Below are positions 10,404 to 20,056 of a stretch of 64,000 bases of DNA, piece by piece (the stretch's first letter is position 1; every line of letters begins with the position of its first letter). Source of the stretch: Macrothele yani. Its lineage: Eukaryota > Arthropoda > Arachnida > Araneae > Macrothelidae. Made by a program: the position numbers and the translations under genes. The notes under the pieces were generated by a model that saw only the letters and a list, made by a program, of their open reading frames with translations, was not told where the DNA came from and did not search any database. The stretch covers positions 50,548,905 through 50,612,904 of the forward strand of contig CM077010.1 of NCBI GenBank assembly GCA_039090855.1, in the 5' to 3' direction.

Positions 10404-10580
10404 TAACGAAGTAAATTTCTCCGTCATTTCTGTCTGCGCCAGAATTCGAACCCGGATCCCCTCACTCCGGAATAAGTCACTCTACCAATTGAGCTACGCG
10501 GACGTTTTATTCTGATTCCTATCTGCCTTTATGTCGTGTGCGTCCTTCGGGCAGGTACGTCACATCTCCTGGTACGTTAC
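10404..10580 (-). mobile_element. tRNA-derived SINE family D
   Basis: On the minus strand, a leader ('aggagatgtgacgtacctgc', 'gaaggacgcacacgacataa') is followed by a tRNA-like head ('gtccgcgtagctcaattgg', T-arm 'gggttcgaattctgg') and the tail 'atgacggagaaatttacttc'. Other copies: 42347, 42679, 30075 and 59205. The head looks like an Arg/Lys-type tRNA but is too altered to be called a gene. Confidence 0.75.
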
Positions 10581-10760
10581 AATACTCTTACCAGCATGTC
10601 TTATATATTTTCAATAGGACTAAGATCAAGGAACTGTGAATGCCTGTGAAGATGAAGGAAGTCGTCCCCGTGAGCATCAAATTATTCTTTCATGATTCTG
10701 TCACAATGTGATGGTGTATCGCCATCCATAAAGATGCAGGAAAAAAGTGTAATATTGAAG
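10580..10760 (-). pseudogene. Tc1-like transposase scrap
   Basis: The minus strand reads 'MDGDTPSHCDRIMKE' and, further on, 'FLDLSPIENI', which resemble the second-Asp region and the (S/N)PIE catalytic Glu region of Tc1-like transposases. It has stops and no visible ends. Confidence 0.5.
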
Positions 10761-11198
10761 TTTGCACTCGGTCTTCTACAACACCCAGGGACGTTTTCCT
10801 AGGTTCGAGTGGTATTCTCGGATTCAATTCATAACACCAGAACATCCTTAATACCATGGTACAACTTCAAAATGCTTGGACTGAGTTCACAAGGGCATGC
10901 TGGGTCCATCGCTTCATGATGTATGCGCCACACTGCCTTCCGACTAATTACTACGTGCAAAACAAGATACAACGTGATAAATTAGACAACATCCTTTCCT
11001 TCCATTGCTCCATTATCTATTCTCGGCGTCATTCTTAGCGGATTTTTCTTTTAGTTTGGTAAGACAACTAGCTTCGGAATGGACAAACAGCAAGATGTAA
11101 TTTCTTCTATCTTGTTCATTCTTAAAATAATACAACAAGGTAGAAGCTCATTTTCACCTGAATCATGCGCATGGTTCGGGTGGAAATGGGCTGCTTCT

Positions 11199-11735
11199 GT
11201 CCTTGATTCAATTCTGTAGTCAGTTTTTGCACACCTAGCCTTGATTCAAATCAGTAGTCAATTTTTGCACGTCTGACCTTGGTTCAATTCACTAGTCAGT
11301 TTTTACACTTCTAGCCTTGGTTAATATAGCAGTCAGTTTTTGCACTCCTTGCCTTGGTTCAATTCAGTAGTCAGTTTTTAAAAGCACTCCTGGCTGTGAT
11401 TCAGTTCAGTTGTCAGTTTTCCAGCCCTGGACGTGGTTCAATTTAGTAGTTAGTTTTTGCACGCCTGGTCTTGATACAATTGAGCAGTCAGTTTTTAAAC
11501 TCCTGGCCTTGGTACGAATCAGCAGTCAATCTTTTGCACTCATGGTCTTGGTTAATACAGCAATAAGTTTTTACACTCCTGGCCTTGGTTCAATTCATAA
11601 GTCAGATTTTGCACGCCTGGCCTTGGTTCAATTCAGTGGTCAGTTTTTAAATGCACTCTTGGCTTTGGATCAATTCAGTAGTCAGATTTTGTACTCCTGG
11701 TTTGCTTCAATTCCCCAGTCAGTTTTTGCATACTG
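11199..11735 (+). repeat. 38-bp tandem array, about 14 units
   Basis: The unit reads roughly 'ccttggttcaattcagtagt' then 'cagtttttgcacgcctgg'. Starts at 11201 and 11239 set the 38-bp period. Some units carry a 4-5 bp insertion ('taaaagcac'). A 108-codon frame through the array is a by-product of the repeat. Confidence 0.88.
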
Positions 11736-11798
11736 ACAGGCCTGTTCTTCTGCCCAATCCTCCTCACAACACGACTGTCACTCTCTTTTACCCTTTAA

Positions 11799-11970
11799 CT
11801 GTCTGGAACGCATTAATTCGGGATTAGCAAAATGAGCTGAAATCAATTCGAACGAATATATTCGCTACCTAAGTGGACAGAACGCGGGTGGAAAGAGTAA
11901 GATGTGCATCAGAAAACGTTGCTTTTTCCTTAACTTTGTTATTCAAAGTGATTATTTAGGGGTTATCTGA
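11799..11970 (-). mobile_element. TTAA MITE, right-end fragment (minus)
   Basis: Starts 'ccctttaactgtctggaacg' and follows the complement of 3170-3342, including 'cgaacgaatatattcg' and 'aaagtgattatttagggg'. Only the terminal roughly 170 bases remain. Confidence 0.7.
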
Positions 11971-12317
11971 AGCTAAACCTTCCTAACTGATTGCATACTG
12001 AAAGAAATGTAATAATAGTAGCAACGAAGTAGGAAAGGAGAGCAAATATGTTTGAGTCTTTTTTTGTACGTATCTAGTGTCCGTGTGAAGGAGGCTAGTC
12101 TTTCTCCATCATGGCTTTGGACATGGAGCAGAGAAGAACGAAATGGAAGGAAGCTCGTATGACCTTTGATAGGTTTACGGTCCGCACTGCTGAGATGAGA
12201 GGAGGAAGGGACGTGTTTAGCCGTAGCTTTTGTAAAACCCAACCGCTCGGCGAACATTTCCTTTTAGTGGGATGCAGAAAATTTTGGACACCATTTAGTT
12301 CAGCTATGTCTGATGCT
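11971..12317. other. Unassigned stretch
   Basis: A 69-codon plus frame (12111-12320, MALDMEQRRTKWKEARM) and an antisense 94-codon frame overlap here. Neither resembles a family I know, and neither can be called a gene. Confidence 0.3.
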
Positions 12318-13712
12318 TAAAGGGATGAGACTAGTTTTCCGGGATAAGACTAGTTTTTCGTCAGATGTTAAAGGGATAAGACTAGTTTTTCGTCAGATGT
12401 TAAAGGGATAAGACTAGTTTTTCGTCAGATGCTTAAAGGGATAAGACTAGTTTTTCGTCAGATGCTTAAAGGAATAAGACTAGTTTTTCGTCAGATGCTT
12501 AAATAGATGAGACTAGTTTTCCGGGATAAGACTAGTTTTTCGTCAGATGTTAAAGGGATAAGACTAGTTTTTCGTCAGATGTTAAAGGGATAAGACTAGT
12601 TTTTCGTCAGATGCTTAAAGGGATAAGACTAGTTTTTCGTCAGATGCTTAAAGGAATAAGACTAGTTTTTCTTCAGATGCTTAAAGGGATAAGACTAGTT
12701 TTTTGTCAGATGTTTAAAGGGATAAGACTAGTTTTTCGTCTGATGCTTAAAGGGATAAGACTAGTTTTTCGTCAGATGCGGAAAGGGATAATACTAGTTT
12801 TTTGTCAGATGCTTAAAGGGATAAGACTAGGTTTTCATCAGATGCTTAAAGGGATAAGATTAGTTTTTCGTCAGATGCTTAAAGGGATAAGATTAGTCTT
12901 TCGTCAGATGCGTAAAGGGATAAGACTAGTTTTTCGTCAGATGCTTAAAGGGATAAGACTAGTTTTTCGTCAGATGCATAAAGGGATAAGATTAGTTTTT
13001 CGTCAGATGCTTAAAGGGGTAAGACTAGTTTTTCGTCAGATGCTTAAAAGGGTAAGACTAGGTTTTCATCAGATGCTTAAAGGGATAAGACTAGTTTTTC
13101 GTCAGATGCTTAAAGGGATAAGACTAGTTTTTCGTCAGATGCATAAAGGGATAAGATTAGTTTTTCGTCAGAAGCTTAAAGGGGTAAGACTAGTTTTTCG
13201 TCAGATGCTTAAAAGGGTAAGACTAGTTTTTCGTCAGATGCTGCAAGGGATAAGACTAGTGTTTCGTTAAATGCTTAAAGGGATAAGACTGGTTTTCGTC
13301 AGATGCTTAAAGGGATAAGATTAGTCTTTCGTCAGATGCTTAAAGGGATAAGATTAGTCTTTCGTCAGATGCTTAAAGGGATAAGACTAGTTTTTCGTCA
13401 GATGCTTAAAGGGATAAGACTAGTGTTTTGTTAAATGCTTAAAGGTTTTCGTCAGATGCTTAAAGGGATAAGACAAGTTTTTCGTCAGATGCTTAAAGGG
13501 ATAAGACTAGTTTCTCGTCAGATGCTTAAAGGAATAAGACTAGTTTTTCGTCAGATGCTTAAAGGGGTAAGACTAGTTTTTCGTCAGATGCTTAAAGGGA
13601 TAAGACTAGTGTTTCGTTAAATGCTTAAAGGGATAAGACTGGTTTTCGTCAGATGCTTAAAGGGATAAGACAAGTTTTTCGTCAGATGCTTAAAGGGATA
13701 AGACTACTTTTC
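12318..13712 (+). repeat. 33-bp minisatellite, about 42 units
   Basis: The unit reads 'ttaaagggataagactag' then 'tttttcgtcagatgc'. Most units are 33 bp, with some 32-bp variants ('gatgttaaaggg') and short deletions. Because 33 is a multiple of three, a frame stays open for 219 codons (12611-13270) and again at 13435-13620, repeating the 11-mer MLKGIRLVFRQ. A higher-order pattern is visible: the 'gactagttttccggg' variant recurs at 12323 and 12503 (180 bp), and the 'tgtttcgttaaatgc' variant at about 13260 and 13610 (350 bp). Confidence 0.95.
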
Positions 13713-13846
13713 CGGCTGCATTATGCTTTTTTGTATACGGAAGATCTGCTAGTCGTCCACTAAAACACATGGAAAATGATCGGTTTTGAGAAATCGGATA
13801 TTTCTTTTGTCTTGTTAATCGCTAAACGTGCGTCTACGATTAGAAC

Positions 13847-14047
13847 TTTTTTTTTATGTTTAATGACCACCGTGAGCAAAACAGTCGCCCCTCCCTTATT
13901 TAGGACCACTGACTCCAGGGAAGGGAGAGAGCCAGTGCCGTAAAATAAACACAACATCCATGCCTCACCCGGATTCGAACCCGGACCCATCTCGGACGAA
14001 TGGTCAGAAGCCATCGCTTATAATACCATTGCCGCACTGGGGCGGCT
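13847..14047 (-). mobile_element. tRNA-derived SINE family A (minus)
   Basis: A T-run at 13847 starts the complement of the tail. The body ('ggaccactgactccaggga') and head ('cattcgtcc', 'gggttcgaatccgg') follow on the minus strand. In the head, 'ta(a)tacc' replaces the usual 'gacc' at 14021-14026, exactly where the 2,160-bp duplication begins. Confidence 0.85.
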
Positions 14048-14149
14048 AGACATGGTTCAAACTACTTACTTCAGCCGAGTAATCTGTATGTCCTTTACAA
14101 TCGACAAGGCGAAACGTGATCATTCTATATGACTGATACATTTGCCTAT

Positions 14150-14400
14150 ATTGTTTTTTATTACTTGTGATTGTGTAATGTTCGTGTATGTATAGCTGAC
14201 TGAACACTACATAAATCAGTTCTCAAAAACTTCACCTAAAGTGAAACAGGAGTCACTCAAGTAAACGTCGAAAAAAAGTTACTTACAGTTAGTCTTTATT
14301 GTGCTAAAACTCCTTTGGCCGAACTCACTCTTCAACAATATTATTGACGTAATCCAACTAATGTGAAGGAACTTGGTTAATGAAAAACAAAATACCAATA
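14150..14400. repeat. Dispersed repeat F (copies here and at 16310, 25110, 51590)
   Basis: The copies share 'tatagctgactga', 'gaaacaggagtcactcaagt' (diverged in others), 'aaaagttacttac' and 'gtctttatt'. Non-coding. In three of four copies SINE C or a Penelope end follows directly, which suggests one longer composite element. Confidence 0.6.
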
Positions 14401-14638
14401 CTAAAAATTAGGAACATGTTAATCCGTTTATTGGTATAAATATAACATGGATGTTAAGTCAGATAATAACCGAAAACTTCAAAATTTCGTCGTCCTCGAG
14501 CGGGAATCGAATCCGCGTCTCCCTGATAGCGTCCCAGTATGCAAACCACTACACCACCCATAAGGACCAAGTTTCAAGTTTCTGATTAATTTGAATATAA
14601 CTATCACAGGATTGGCTAGTCGGAGAAACTGACATTCA
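14400..14638 (-). mobile_element. SINE family C (minus)
   Basis: The tRNA-like head on the minus strand (about 14491-14567) has 'gggtggtgtagtggtttgca' and a T-arm-like 'cgattcccgctcgagg'. The tail lies to the left. The 5' part at 14580-14638 is cut by the Tc1 element at a TA. Its duplicate lies at 16560-16798. Confidence 0.7.
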
Positions 14639-14640
14639 TA

Positions 14641-16180
14641 CACTGCTGGACAATTGCTAAGGACGGATCATAAACGGCTACATAGCGCATAAAAAAGTAA
14701 GTGTGGTTGGATGCCAAGTGAAATAAAATAATGTCAGAATGCCAGGACATTACAAGAAAGACAATTTATTGTGCTCTGAAATCCAGAAGGCTTTGGAACG
14801 TGTTCAAGGGACAAACAGGTTATTTTGTGCAGAATACGTAAACGCGAAAAAAATGCAATTACCGTCCGCAGGCGTTCCGGCGTAAGATGCCATTACGGGA
14901 TATGGCCACCATGGAGGGCGATGCAAAATTCCACACGTCGTGTCATGCTTTGCACAGCATTATCAAGCAGCTGTTGGGGTAATTTATCCCATTCCTCCGT
15001 CAGTGCACGGATGAGAGTGTCCTTGTATATTGGAGGGCATTGGCGACCAGCAAGACTCCTCCCCAAAGCATCCCACACATTTTCAATGGGATTCAGATCT
15101 TGAGAACGTGCTGGCCATACGAGGCGTTCAATATCCTCGCTCTCAAGACACTCCTGGACAGCGACTGTTCGATGACATGTTGCGTTGTCGTCCATGAAAA
15201 TGAATCTATCACCGACAGCACCACGGAACATGCAAACATGAGGTAGCAGAACATCATTAATGTATCGTTAGCCAGTCAGAGTCCCAGTTAGAAGCACATG
15301 GTGGGACGTACGGCCATTGATCATGATGCCAGCCCATACCATGACACTACATGTCGGATATCGGTCCCTTTCCTGTATGTTTGCTGGACAATATGCAGTA
15401 CCACTATCACGCCAGATCAGTTTTCGTCGACAATCAGACGATTGACTGTATCTACTCTCATCTGAGAAGAGGACAGCAGACCAGTCGTTATCAGTCCACT
15501 TGCGATGTTGATGGCACCATTGCAAACGGGTGGTACGGTGATGTCTGGACAATGGGATGCGCACAACAGGACGGCGGGCGTATAGTCCTCCTTCATGCAA
15601 ACGTCTGGCGACAGTTTTTCGGGAGATCCGCTTGCCAGTAGCAGCCACAAACTGATTTGCTACCTCACTAGCTGTGCTGCGCCGGTGTCTTTTTGTTGAT
15701 AGCACTATGTACCGATCTTCTGCAGGTGTCGCACTGCGAACACGACCTCCCCGTGACGTTTGCTACACTCTCCATTTGTTTGAAATGTTTTCCAAAGCCT
15801 TGAAACAACACTGTGGCTGACGTCGAACTCCCTGTCAACATCTGTTATTTTTCGCCCTTCTTCAATCTTGCCAATAATACGGCCACGCGTAAAATCATCT
15901 AGGTGATGTCGGGAAGACATACTGAAAATTGCAAGTTCGTCAATTGATTCTTTCCCTTTCAACTTTGCGTTTGCACAACAACGGTCAATACGCGTCAAAT
16001 CCTTTATATCTCTTATCAGCGCTATGACGTCACGAACAAGTTCGGCAATCCAAAATTTGCATACGCACAACACATCTTACTGTATCCCGCACTTATGCTA
16101 ATTTCCACATTTTCGTGACTTCCATTTTATGGTTGCTATCGTTGCTATTGTCATCCGTCCTTAGCAATTGTCCGGCAGTG
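14641..16180 (-). mobile_element. Tc1-like element, copy a
   Basis: Inverted ends 'cactgctggacaattgctaa' and right-end complement 'cactgccggacaattgctaa', next to TA at 14639-14640 and 16181-16182. Length 1,540 bp. Same family as 16801-18340, with several percent sequence difference. Confidence 0.95.
14893..15920 (-). pseudogene. Tc1-like transposase pseudogene, copy a
   Basis: The start is taken at MSSRHHLDDFTRGR (15920), which begins the helix-turn-helix region and matches the start in copy b. Two lesions: a one-base deletion in the C-run near 15749 shifts the frame after ECSKRHG, and a stop interrupts it near 15268-15270. The catalytic residues remain: LFSDESRYS, FMDDNATCHRT and QDLNPIENVWD, with SQD where copy b has SPD. 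About 340 residues without the lesions, normal for Tc1. Confidence 0.92.
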
Positions 16181-16559
16181 TAATACCATTGCCGCACTGG
16201 GGCGGCTAGACATGGTTCAAACTACTTACTTCAGCCGAGTAATCTGTATGTCCTTTACAATCGACAAGGCGAAACGTGATCATTCTATATGACTGATACA
16301 TTTGCCTATATTGTTTTTTATTACTTGTGATTGTGTAATGTTCGTGTATGTATAGCTGACTGAACACTACATAAATCAGTTCTCAAAAACTTCACCTAAA
16401 GTGAAACAGGAGTCACTCAAGTAAACGTCGAAAAAAAGTTACTTACAGTTAGTCTTTATTGTGCTAAAACTCCTTTGGCCGAACTCACTCTTCAACAATA
16501 TTATTGACGTAATCCAACTAATGTGAAGGAACTTGGTTAATGAAAAACAAAATACCAAT

Positions 16560-16798
16560 ACTAAAAATTAGGAACATGTTAATCCGTTTATTGGTATAAA
16601 TATAACATGGATGTTAAGTCAGATAATAACCGAAAACTTCAAAATTTCGTCGTCCTCGAGCGGGAATCGAATCCGCGTCTCCCTGATAGCGTCCCAGTAT
16701 GCAAACCACTACACCACCTATAAGGACCAAGTTTCAAGTTTCTGATTAATTTGAATATAACTATCACAGGATTGGCTAGTCGGAGAAACTGACATTCA
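16560..16798 (-). mobile_element. SINE family C (minus), duplicate
   Basis: Duplicate of 14400-14638. Beyond Tc1 copy b the SINE sequence resumes at 18341 ('aacgaatctggaggtt'), the same order as at 8396-8410, so copy b sits at the original Tc1 insertion site. Confidence 0.75.
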
Positions 16799-16800
16799 TA

Positions 16801-18340
16801 CACTGCTGGACAATTGCTAAGGACGGATCATAAACGGTTATACAGCGCATAAAAAAGTAAGTGTGGTTGGATGTCAAGTGAAATAAAATAATGTCAGAAT
16901 GCCAGGACATTACAAGAAAGACAATTTATAGTGCTCTGAAATCCAGAAGGCTTTGGAACGTGTTCAAGGGACAAACAGGCCATTTTGTGCACAATACATA
17001 AACGTGAAAAAAATGAAAATACTGTCCGCAGGCGTTCCGGCGTAAGATGTCAATACGGGATATGGCCACCATAGAGGGCGATGTAAGATTCCACACGTCG
17101 CGTCATGCTTTGCACAACATTATCAAGCAGCTGTTGGGGTAATTTATCCCATTCCTCTGTCAGTGCACGGATGAGGGTGTCCTTGTTTATTGGAGGGCAT
17201 TGGCGACCAGCAAGACTCCTCCCCAAAGCATCCCACACATTTTCAATGGGATTCAGATCTGGAGAACGTGCTGGCCATACGAGGCGTTGAATATCCTCGC
17301 TATCAAGACACTCCTGGACAGCGACTGTTCGATGACATGTTGCGTTGTCGTCCATGAAAATGAATCTATCACCGGCAGCACCACGGAAAATGCGAACATG
17401 AGGTAGCAGAACATCAGTAATGTATTGTTGGCCAGTCATAGTCTCAGTTGGAAGCACATAGAGGGACGTACGGCCATTGATCATGATGCCAGCCCATACC
17501 ATGACACTACATGTCGGATATCGGTCCGTTTCCTGTATGTTTGCTGGACAATATGCAGTACCACTATCACGCCAGATCAGTTGTCGTCGACAATCAGACG
17601 ATAGACTGTATCTACTCTCATCTGAGAAGAGGACAGCAGACCAGTCGTTATCAGTCCAATTGCGATGTTGATGGCCCCATTGCAAACGGGTGGTACGGTG
17701 ACGTCTGGACAATGGGATGCACACAACAGGACGGCGGGCGTATAGTCCTCCTTCATGCAAACGTCTGGCGACAGTTTTTCGGGAGATCCACTTGCCAGTA
17801 ACAGCCATAAACTGATTTGCTACCTCACTAGCTGTGCTGCGCCGGTGTCTTTTGTTGATAGCACTATGTACCGATCTTCTGAAGGTGTCGTACTGCGAAC
17901 ACGACCTCCCCCGTGACGTTTGCTACACTCTCCATTTGTTTGAAATGATTTCCAAAGCCTTGAAACAACACTGTGGCTGACGTCGAACTCCCTGGCAACA
18001 TCTGTTATTTTTCGCCCTTCTTCAATCTTGCCAATAATACGGCCACGCGTAAAATCATCTAGGTGATGTCGGGAAGACATACTGAAAATTGCAAGTTTGT
18101 CAATTTATTCTTTCCCTTTCAACTTTGCGTTTGAACAGCAACGGTCAATACGCGTCAAATCCTTTATATCTCTTATCAGCGCTATGACGTCACGAACAAA
18201 TTCGGCAATCCAAAATTTGCATACGCACAACACGTCTTACTGTATCCCGCACTTATGCTAATTTCCACATTTTCATGCCTTCCATTTTATGGTTGCTATC
18301 GTTGCTATTGTCATCCGTCCTTAGCAATTGTATGGCAGTG
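16801..18340 (-). mobile_element. Tc1-like element, copy b
   Basis: Left end 'cactgctggacaattgctaa'; right-end complement 'cactgccatacaattgctaa'; TA at 16799-16800 and 18341-18342. Its SINE C flanks are co-linear on both sides, so this is the undisturbed insertion. Confidence 0.95.
17050..18080 (-). pseudogene. Tc1-like transposase, one frameshift, copy b
   Basis: Starts MSSRHHLDDFTRGR at 18080 with the helix-turn-helix segment VAREFDVSHSVVSRLWKSF. A one-base deletion near 17850 ('tcttttg' against 'tctttttg' in copy a) breaks the frame. The remaining 252 codons (17808-17050) are open and carry LFSDESRYS, FMDDNATCHRT and SPDLNPIENVWD, an intact DDE triad. Its lesion lies at a different place from those in copy a. 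Confidence 0.93.
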
Positions 18341-18342
18341 TA

Positions 18343-18660
18343 TAACGAATCTGGAGGTTTAAAAAAAATTATACGCAGACGTCAAGAAATCACAACTTCA
18401 AGAAACTCAAATTCTCATCGGACACAGACACACATCATACATACGTTCCGACATCAAAGCAGTGGATGATCCAGCGGAGAGCGACTGGGGTGATCGCCCC
18501 CTAAGCTCTAACGAAGTTTTTACGTTTAAAGTAGTGAAGATGGTAAGTGATTAACTTTGCATTTTTCTTTTCAGTTTTTCAGAAAAACATTAACAACTAA
18601 ACTTATACGGAGGATTTAAAATACTTATTACAAAAAATAAAAGAGAAGGGAATAGAATAG
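18343..18660. other. No gene seen
   Basis: After the SINE C remainder (to about 18365) no family was recognised. Confidence 0.4.
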
Positions 18661-18665
18661 AAAGC

Positions 18666-18700
<35 letters not shown>

Positions 18701-18708
18701 TGAGAGCG
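18666..18708 (+). repeat. (GA)n microsatellite
   Basis: Run of GA dinucleotides with a few interruptions. It is followed by AT-rich DNA and then the RTE-like pair. Confidence 0.95.
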
Positions 18709-18849
18709 CAAAAGATAAAGTGGAAACAGAGACAGCTGGGGTAAAAGACATGGGGATATTCTTTGTTAGTTCTTTGCTATTGTCATATTGTCTAGCATCT
18801 GTAACGTCTCGAAACAGGGTAAGGGTGAGTTTGGTGCTGAAATCATATC

Positions 18850-20056
18850 ATCATCATCATCATTGTCAACCATTATCAATCCACTGCTGGACGAAGGTCT
18901 CCCCAAGTTTCCTCCACAACGGTCTGTCTTGTGCCAGTCTCCTCCATGTCACCCCTGCATACTTTCGAATTTCATCCACCCATCTCCCATGTGGTCTTCT
19001 TCTGTTTCTTTTCCTGTCCCTTGGAATCCAATCTAAAATTTCGGCTGTCCATCGATGATCTGTCCTTCTGGCAGTATGTCCAGCCCATTGCCATTTCAGG
19101 GATTTAACTCTGATCATGATGTCTTCCACTCTTGTCATTTTTCGGATCCACGAGTTCCTCTTCTTATCTCTCCTGGTTACACCAAGTATGCACCTCTCCA
19201 TGCTTCTTTGAGTTGTCTGCAGCCTTTGTATGTCTCTTTTAGTTAAGGTCCACGTCTCTGCACCATACGTAAGCACTGGAAGGATGCATTGATCAAACAC
19301 TTTTCTTTTAAGACATAATGGCATATTGCTCTTGAAAATTATGCTGTTTCTTCCAAAAGCTCTCCAGGCAAGTTTTGTACGCCGATTAATTTCTTTATCA
19401 ATGTGACCCTCACTTGATATCTGCTGTCCAAGATAAACGTACGTGTCTGTTATCTCCAGCTTTTCTCCATCAATCGATAAATCTTCATTTCTTGTAAAAG
19501 CATTGAACATCACTTTTGTCTTCTGAAAGTTCATCTTTAATCCCACTTCTTTACTCTTGCCAGCAAGTTCCTGGATCATACTCTGCAGCTCTGATGGGGT
19601 AGTTGCAAAAATGACTACGTCATCAGCAAAACGAAGGTGGGTTAGATAATCTCCATTAACCTTTATCCCCTTGTTTTCCCAGCTCAGTGACTGAAAAACA
19701 CCCTCCAATGTGGCATTAAAGAGCTTCGGAGATATGGTGTCACCTTGTCTCACTCCCTTTCCAATTTTTATGTGTGTTGTATTTTCAAACAGCCTAATCT
19801 TTGCACTTGCATTTTCATAGATGTTATTAATAATATTAATGTATGCATCTTCAATACCGCAGGTTTTCAGAGCCATTGTAACTGCTGATGGTTTCACCGA
19901 ATCAAAGGCTTTTTCATAATCGATAAAAGCCATGCACAATGGAAGTTCATATTCCCTCGCTCTTTCAATTAGTTCTCTCAGCACATGGATATGATCTATT
20001 GTGCTGTAGCCACTCCTGAATCCAGCTTGTTCTCTCGGTTGAACCATGTTCAGTGT
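18850..20056 (-). mobile_element. RTE-like retrotransposon, 5'-truncated (minus)
   Basis: The 3' end lies at 18850 with a short (ATG/ATC)n tail, typical of RTE elements. The 5' truncation is at the junction near 20050-20056, where it abuts the plus-strand copy. It matches 21508-22716 in inverse orientation at about 98% judged from the proteins. Confidence 0.92.
18866..20047 (-). CDS. RTE-like reverse transcriptase, C-terminal 393 residues
   Basis: An open frame from the palm to the C-terminus. It holds REQAGFRSGYSTIDH, the motif A segment CMAFIDYEKAFDSV, the motif B segment GVRQGDTISPKLFNATLEG, motif C RFADDVVIFA and the thumb/C-terminal WTLTKRDIQRLQTTQRSME. It lacks the endonuclease and the fingers. 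Frame intact to the stop after FVQQWIDNG. With no N-terminus or start it is unlikely to make active protein, but the frame is undamaged, so it is young or recently corrected. Confidence 0.92.
   Translation of the reverse strand: MVQPREQAGFRSGYSTIDHIHVLRELIERAREYELPLCMAFIDYEKAFDSVKPSAVTMALKTCGIEDAYINIINNIYENASAKIRLFENTTHIKIGKGVRQGDTISPKLFNATLEGVFQSLSWENKGIKVNGDYLTHLRFADDVVIFATTPSELQSMIQELAGKSKEVGLKMNFQKTKVMFNAFTRNEDLSIDGEKLEITDTYVYLGQQISSEGHIDKEINRRTKLAWRAFGRNSIIFKSNMPLCLKRKVFDQCILPVLTYGAETWTLTKRDIQRLQTTQRSMERCILGVTRRDKKRNSWIRKMTRVEDIMIRVKSLKWQWAGHTARRTDHRWTAEILDWIPRDRKRNRRRPHGRWVDEIRKYAGVTWRRLAQDRPLWRKLGETFVQQWIDNG

Larger units (their letters stand above)
14021..16180. repeat. 2,160-bp direct duplication, copy 1
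   Basis: Starts 'taataccattgccgcactgg' and matches 16181-18340 at a fixed offset of 2,160 for the first part. The non-transposon part (14021-14640) shows about one mismatch against copy 2; the Tc1 part (14641-16180) differs at many sites, including short indels. It contains dispersed repeat F (about 14150-14400), SINE C (14400-14635) and a Tc1 element. Confidence 0.95.
16181..18340. repeat. 2,160-bp direct duplication, copy 2
   Basis: Begins directly after the right end of Tc1 copy a with the same 'taataccattgccgc'. The following 620 bases are almost identical to 14021-14640 (one mismatch seen, 'cca'/'cta' near 16719). It ends with Tc1 copy b. Repeat F and SINE C are present in the same order. 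Confidence 0.95.

Noticed and set aside
11410..11736. 108-residue protein
   Set aside because: Translation of the 38-bp array; residues repeat with the DNA unit.
12318..13712. Hammerhead ribozyme in the 33-bp satellite (minus strand reads 'ctgacgaaaa' and 'agtc')
   Set aside because: CUGANGA is present by chance, but there is no stem II between it and a separate GAAA, and no pairing arms could be drawn.
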